Shown: piece by piece, positions 7,977-9,490 of the stretch
How the letters are laid out: each line of letters begins with the position of its first letter
Position numbering within the stretch: the stretch's first letter is position 1
Source of the DNA: Sulfurovum sp.
GTDB taxonomy: Bacteria; Campylobacterota; Campylobacteria; Campylobacterales; Sulfurovaceae
Length of the DNA stretch: 9,490 nucleotides
Direction: 5' to 3'
NCBI GenBank assembly: GCA_015661535.1
Contig: DQVY01000180.1
Coordinates: forward strand, 1-9,490
Translations under genes and position numbers: made by a program
The notes under the pieces: generated by a model
What the model was told of the DNA's origin: nothing
Seen by the model: the letters and a program-made list of their open reading frames with translations, nothing else
The model's database searches: none

Positions 7977-7989
7977 AAAGCGTGTAAAG

Positions 7990-9114
7990 CTATTTCATAT
8001 TTCCTGCACCTGCATCAAATACAGTTTCAAGACTTGCTGCAGAGATACCTGTAAACTTCTCAGTGTTTGACCCTGTCAATACAACATTTTCAAAGCTAGT
8101 ATTGGCTGCATCAAAACCAGCTACTGACCCAGAATGAATTGCACCACTTCCGTTTGCAGGGGTATTATATACGATAGTTGCATTTTTGAAGTGTCCACCA
8201 ATACCAGATTTCTTAAAGTATAGTGCCCCTTCTTTAAGAGACTTTTGTACCATAATATTTAAACCGTCAAAAGTAGCGGCAGTTGTACCTGACATTTCGA
8301 TACCGGCATTTCCTGTTGTTTGGTTAATTACTAGGTTTTTAACTGTTCCTGCATAACCATCGTCAATATCAAAATGATCATCTGTACATTCTGAAACAGT
8401 GACATTTGTCAAGTTTACAGTACCACCCCATAATTCAACACAATCATCATCTGATTTGGCAACTGTAATGTTTTCTACTGTTGTTCCTGAACCAACGCCT
8501 ACCATTGATAGTCCGTTAATCTCTTTATTCTCTTCCATTGTGATACCAGAGTTAAGGATTTTAACATGTTTAAGTACACCAGAATTATCTGCTGGGTCAG
8601 TATCTCCTGCTACAAATCTAGGATCAACTTCATAAGGTTGTACTTGTGCATTACCGGCATTACCAATAATAGTTAACCCACCCCATTGTCCTACCAAGTC
8701 TTCACCACCGTCATAGGCTGTCTCTGACATAAACACAATTGGTTTAGCTACAGTACCTTCTGCTATGATTTTAGAACCTTTATCAATAAGCATATATGAC
8801 GTCGCTGCCCCTGTTCCTGCTTTACCTACGATAATTGTCCCTGGCTCAATCGTCAATGTCGCACCATTTTCTACCGTAACAAGACCATTGAGTCTCCATA
8901 CTTTATCTGCTGTAAGTGTCGTGTCCACTGTAATCTGCCCTGAAAGATCTTGTTTCGAAGTTGGTGTCGGAGTTGGTGTCGGAGTTGGTGTCGGAGTTGG
9001 TGTCGGAGTTGGTGTCGGAGTTGGTGTCGAAGGTGTCGAAGAACCTCCCCCACAACCTGTAAGTGTAATTGCTGTTGCAGCAAATACAGAAAGTGCTATT
9101 TTAGAATATTTCAT
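7990..9114 (-). CDS. Lipoprotein with Thr-Pro repeat linker and predicted right-handed beta-helix body
   Basis: The chosen start is ATG 9114, giving 374 residues. An in-frame ATG at 9171 would add 19 residues but lies upstream of the putative promoter. AAGGAA sits 6 nt before ATG 9114, and the signal peptide begins right there (MKYSKIALSV). Lipobox LTGC places the lipidated cysteine at C21. A Gly/Ser stretch and a long Thr-Pro linker (about 27-52) follow. The body has repeated short strands with Gly/Asn turns (GATLTIEPGTIIVGK, 84-98). Its aspartate-rich rungs include SDDDCVELWGG (221-231), ECTDDHFDIDDGYAG (242-256) and AGIEMSG (270-276), consistent with a pectate-lyase-like beta-helix. Similar 'DD..E..GGTV' proteins are, from memory, often found near TonB receptors in Bacteroidetes and proteobacteria. 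No catalytic residues are recognised. A surface or periplasmic binding role is inferred; acidic clusters could bind metal such as calcium. Confidence 0.85.
   Translation of the reverse strand: MKYSKIALSVFAATAITLTGCGGGSSTPSTPTPTPTPTPTPTPTPTPTPTPTSKQDLSGQITVDTTLTADKVWRLNGLVTVENGATLTIEPGTIIVGKAGTGAATSYMLIDKGSKIIAEGTVAKPIVFMSETAYDGGEDLVGQWGGLTIIGNAGNAQVQPYEVDPRFVAGDTDPADNSGVLKHVKILNSGITMEENKEINGLSMVGVGSGTTVENITVAKSDDDCVELWGGTVNLTNVTVSECTDDHFDIDDGYAGTVKNLVINQTTGNAGIEMSGTTAATFDGLNIMVQKSLKEGALYFKKSGIGGHFKNATIVYNTPANGSGAIHSGSVAGFDAANTSFENVVLTGSNTEKFTGISAASLETVFDAGAGNMK
8960..9031. repeat. 12-bp tandem repeat encoding the Thr-Pro linker
   Basis: The plus-strand unit GTTGGTGTCGGA occurs as five exact copies from 8960 to 9019, followed by a sixth with one change (ends CGAA, 9020-9031) and a degenerate partial copy. 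The unit is a multiple of three and encodes Thr-Pro-Thr-Pro on the minus strand. Copy-number slippage would therefore lengthen or shorten the lipoprotein linker without shifting the frame. Confidence 0.92.
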
Positions 9115-9146
9115 GTTACGTTCCTTTAGAATAATTTTACAAATAA

Positions 9147-9152
9147 ATTCTA
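9147..9152 (-). promoter_or_regulatory. Putative -10 element of the lipoprotein gene
   Basis: The minus strand reads TAGAAT, 8 nt after the operator end, the same spacing as the -10 of the TonB operon. It leaves 32 nt before ATG 9114. A nearby TAAAAT (about 9134-9139) is an alternative, but the conserved spacing favours this one. Confidence 0.5.
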
Positions 9153-9160
9153 ACAAAGAC

Positions 9161-9200
9161 TGATTACACAATAGCTACAACTTGGATACAATATGGTTAC
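9161..9200 (-). promoter_or_regulatory. Four-half-site operator (11-bp direct repeats) upstream of the lipoprotein gene
   Basis: On the plus strand the heptamers TGATTAC (9161), TAGCTAC (9172), TGGATAC (9183) and TGGTTAC (9194) start exactly 11 bp apart, so TAC recurs at 9165, 9176, 9187 and 9198. The last two are identical to the last two half-sites of the TonB-operon array. The two promoter-proximal half-sites are more degenerate than their counterparts there. Layout and pitch fit a PhoB/OmpR-type regulator, and the gene for one ends just upstream at 9255. Confidence 0.72.
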
Positions 9201-9254
9201 ATAAAATATGATTTTTACAGATATGAGGTAAAGTAGAAAATAAAGGGAGGAGAA

Positions 9255-9490
9255 TTATACTAATTTATATCCTACTCCCCATACGGGGACAAAATATTCT
9301 TTTAGCCCATCGGGGTCTATCTTTTTTTTAAGTCTATTCATTGCTACATTGATGGTTTTGTCATGAAAATTGACAGAATCTTCTCCCCATACCTCATCAC
9401 GTAAGAAATCTCTATTTAAAGGATGATGAGGTGTTTTTATAAATGTATGAAGCAGACGAAATTCCAAATTGGTAAGATCTATCACTTGTC
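9255..9490 (-). CDS. OmpR/PhoB-family response regulator, C-terminal DNA-binding domain (N-terminus beyond window)
   Basis: The frame is open from the right edge to a TAA at 9257-9255, giving about 78 residues. This covers most of a winged-helix Trans_reg_C domain. Visible marks are LTNLEFRLLHTF, then RDFLRDEVWGED, the recognition-helix stretch DKTINVAMNRLKKKIDP, and the wing ending VWGVGYKL. This resembles PhoB, including the LLH.F.., VWG, D+T++V and RL+K..+P.G positions. The codon at 9485 is an internal GTG, not a start, because the domain needs sequence further upstream. The receiver domain and any sensor kinase gene lie outside the window. It probably binds the two 11-bp-pitch operators downstream; that link is inference from adjacency and site architecture. 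The PhoB-versus-other OmpR-type identity is not certain. Confidence 0.9.
   Translation of the reverse strand, partial: QVIDLTNLEFRLLHTFIKTPHHPLNRDFLRDEVWGEDSVNFHDKTINVAMNRLKKKIDPDGLKEYFVPVWGVGYKLV

Noticed and set aside
8960..9031. CRISPR-like array
   Set aside because: The 12-bp units are directly tandem without spacers and are in-frame coding sequence.
8765..9163. Plus-strand frame with a long Gly-Val repeat
   Set aside because: It is the antisense reading of the 12-bp Thr-Pro repeat in the lipoprotein gene, which has a signal peptide, lipobox and ribosome-binding site on the other strand.
9115..9171. Earlier in-frame ATG at 9171 for the lipoprotein
   Set aside because: It would put 19 residues before the signal peptide and places the start inside the operator and upstream of the -10; ATG 9114 has a good ribosome-binding site.
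9201..9257. Terminator after the response-regulator gene
   Set aside because: Only a weak GGGGAG/CTCCTCCC pairing with a long loop is visible and no stem followed by a U-run, so no terminator is called; readthrough into the lipoprotein gene is possible.
1..9490. tRNA, rRNA, insertion sequence or attachment site
   Set aside because: No cloverleaf, rRNA-like segment, transposase or paired terminal repeats was seen; intergenic space is limited to about 7837-7989 and 9115-9254.

Overview
The window is A+T-rich and almost fully coding. Every recognisable gene is on the minus strand, so transcription runs from high to low coordinates. Protein sequences and gene style suggest a Gram-negative bacterium, probably of the Campylobacterota (Sulfurovum/Sulfurimonas-like). 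That placement is an impression from protein style and base composition, not a search result. The outer-membrane receptor, TonB, and lipoprotein genes confirm a double-membrane cell.

Layout in transcription order: (1) 9490-9255, the C-terminal DNA-binding domain of an OmpR/PhoB-family response regulator, cut by the window edge. (2) 9254-9115, a promoter region with four heptamer half-sites spaced exactly 11 bp apart. (3) 9114-7990, a lipoprotein with a Thr-Pro linker and a probable beta-helix body. (4) 7989-7837, an intergenic region with two hairpins and a second four-half-site operator like the first. (5) 7836-1, a tightly packed seven-gene operon: DUF3450 periplasmic protein, TtpC-like long ExbB paralogue, ExbB, ExbD, TonB, a secreted TPR protein, and a TonB-dependent receptor that runs off the left edge. 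Gene junctions in the operon are 11-nt or 1-nt overlaps or gaps of 0-9 nt, so it is very likely one transcript.

How the genes fit together (inference): ExbB/ExbD/TonB with TtpC form an inner-membrane energiser of the Vibrio TonB2 type, in which TtpC is known to be required. The DUF3450 and TPR proteins are periplasmic partners found in the same gene order in those clusters. The receptor is the outer-membrane client, and the lipoprotein is a likely surface or periplasmic accessory.

The most notable signal is regulatory. The lipoprotein and the TonB operon each have four direct heptamers at 11-bp pitch, sharing the pair TGGATAC-N4-TGGTTAC. In both, the array ends exactly 8 nt before a good -10 hexamer. 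This architecture is typical of PhoB/OmpR-family activators and matches the regulator encoded next door. The window therefore looks like a self-contained, co-regulated TonB uptake system. Its substrate cannot be read from the sequence; phosphate-limitation control is a hypothesis based on the regulator's PhoB-like features.
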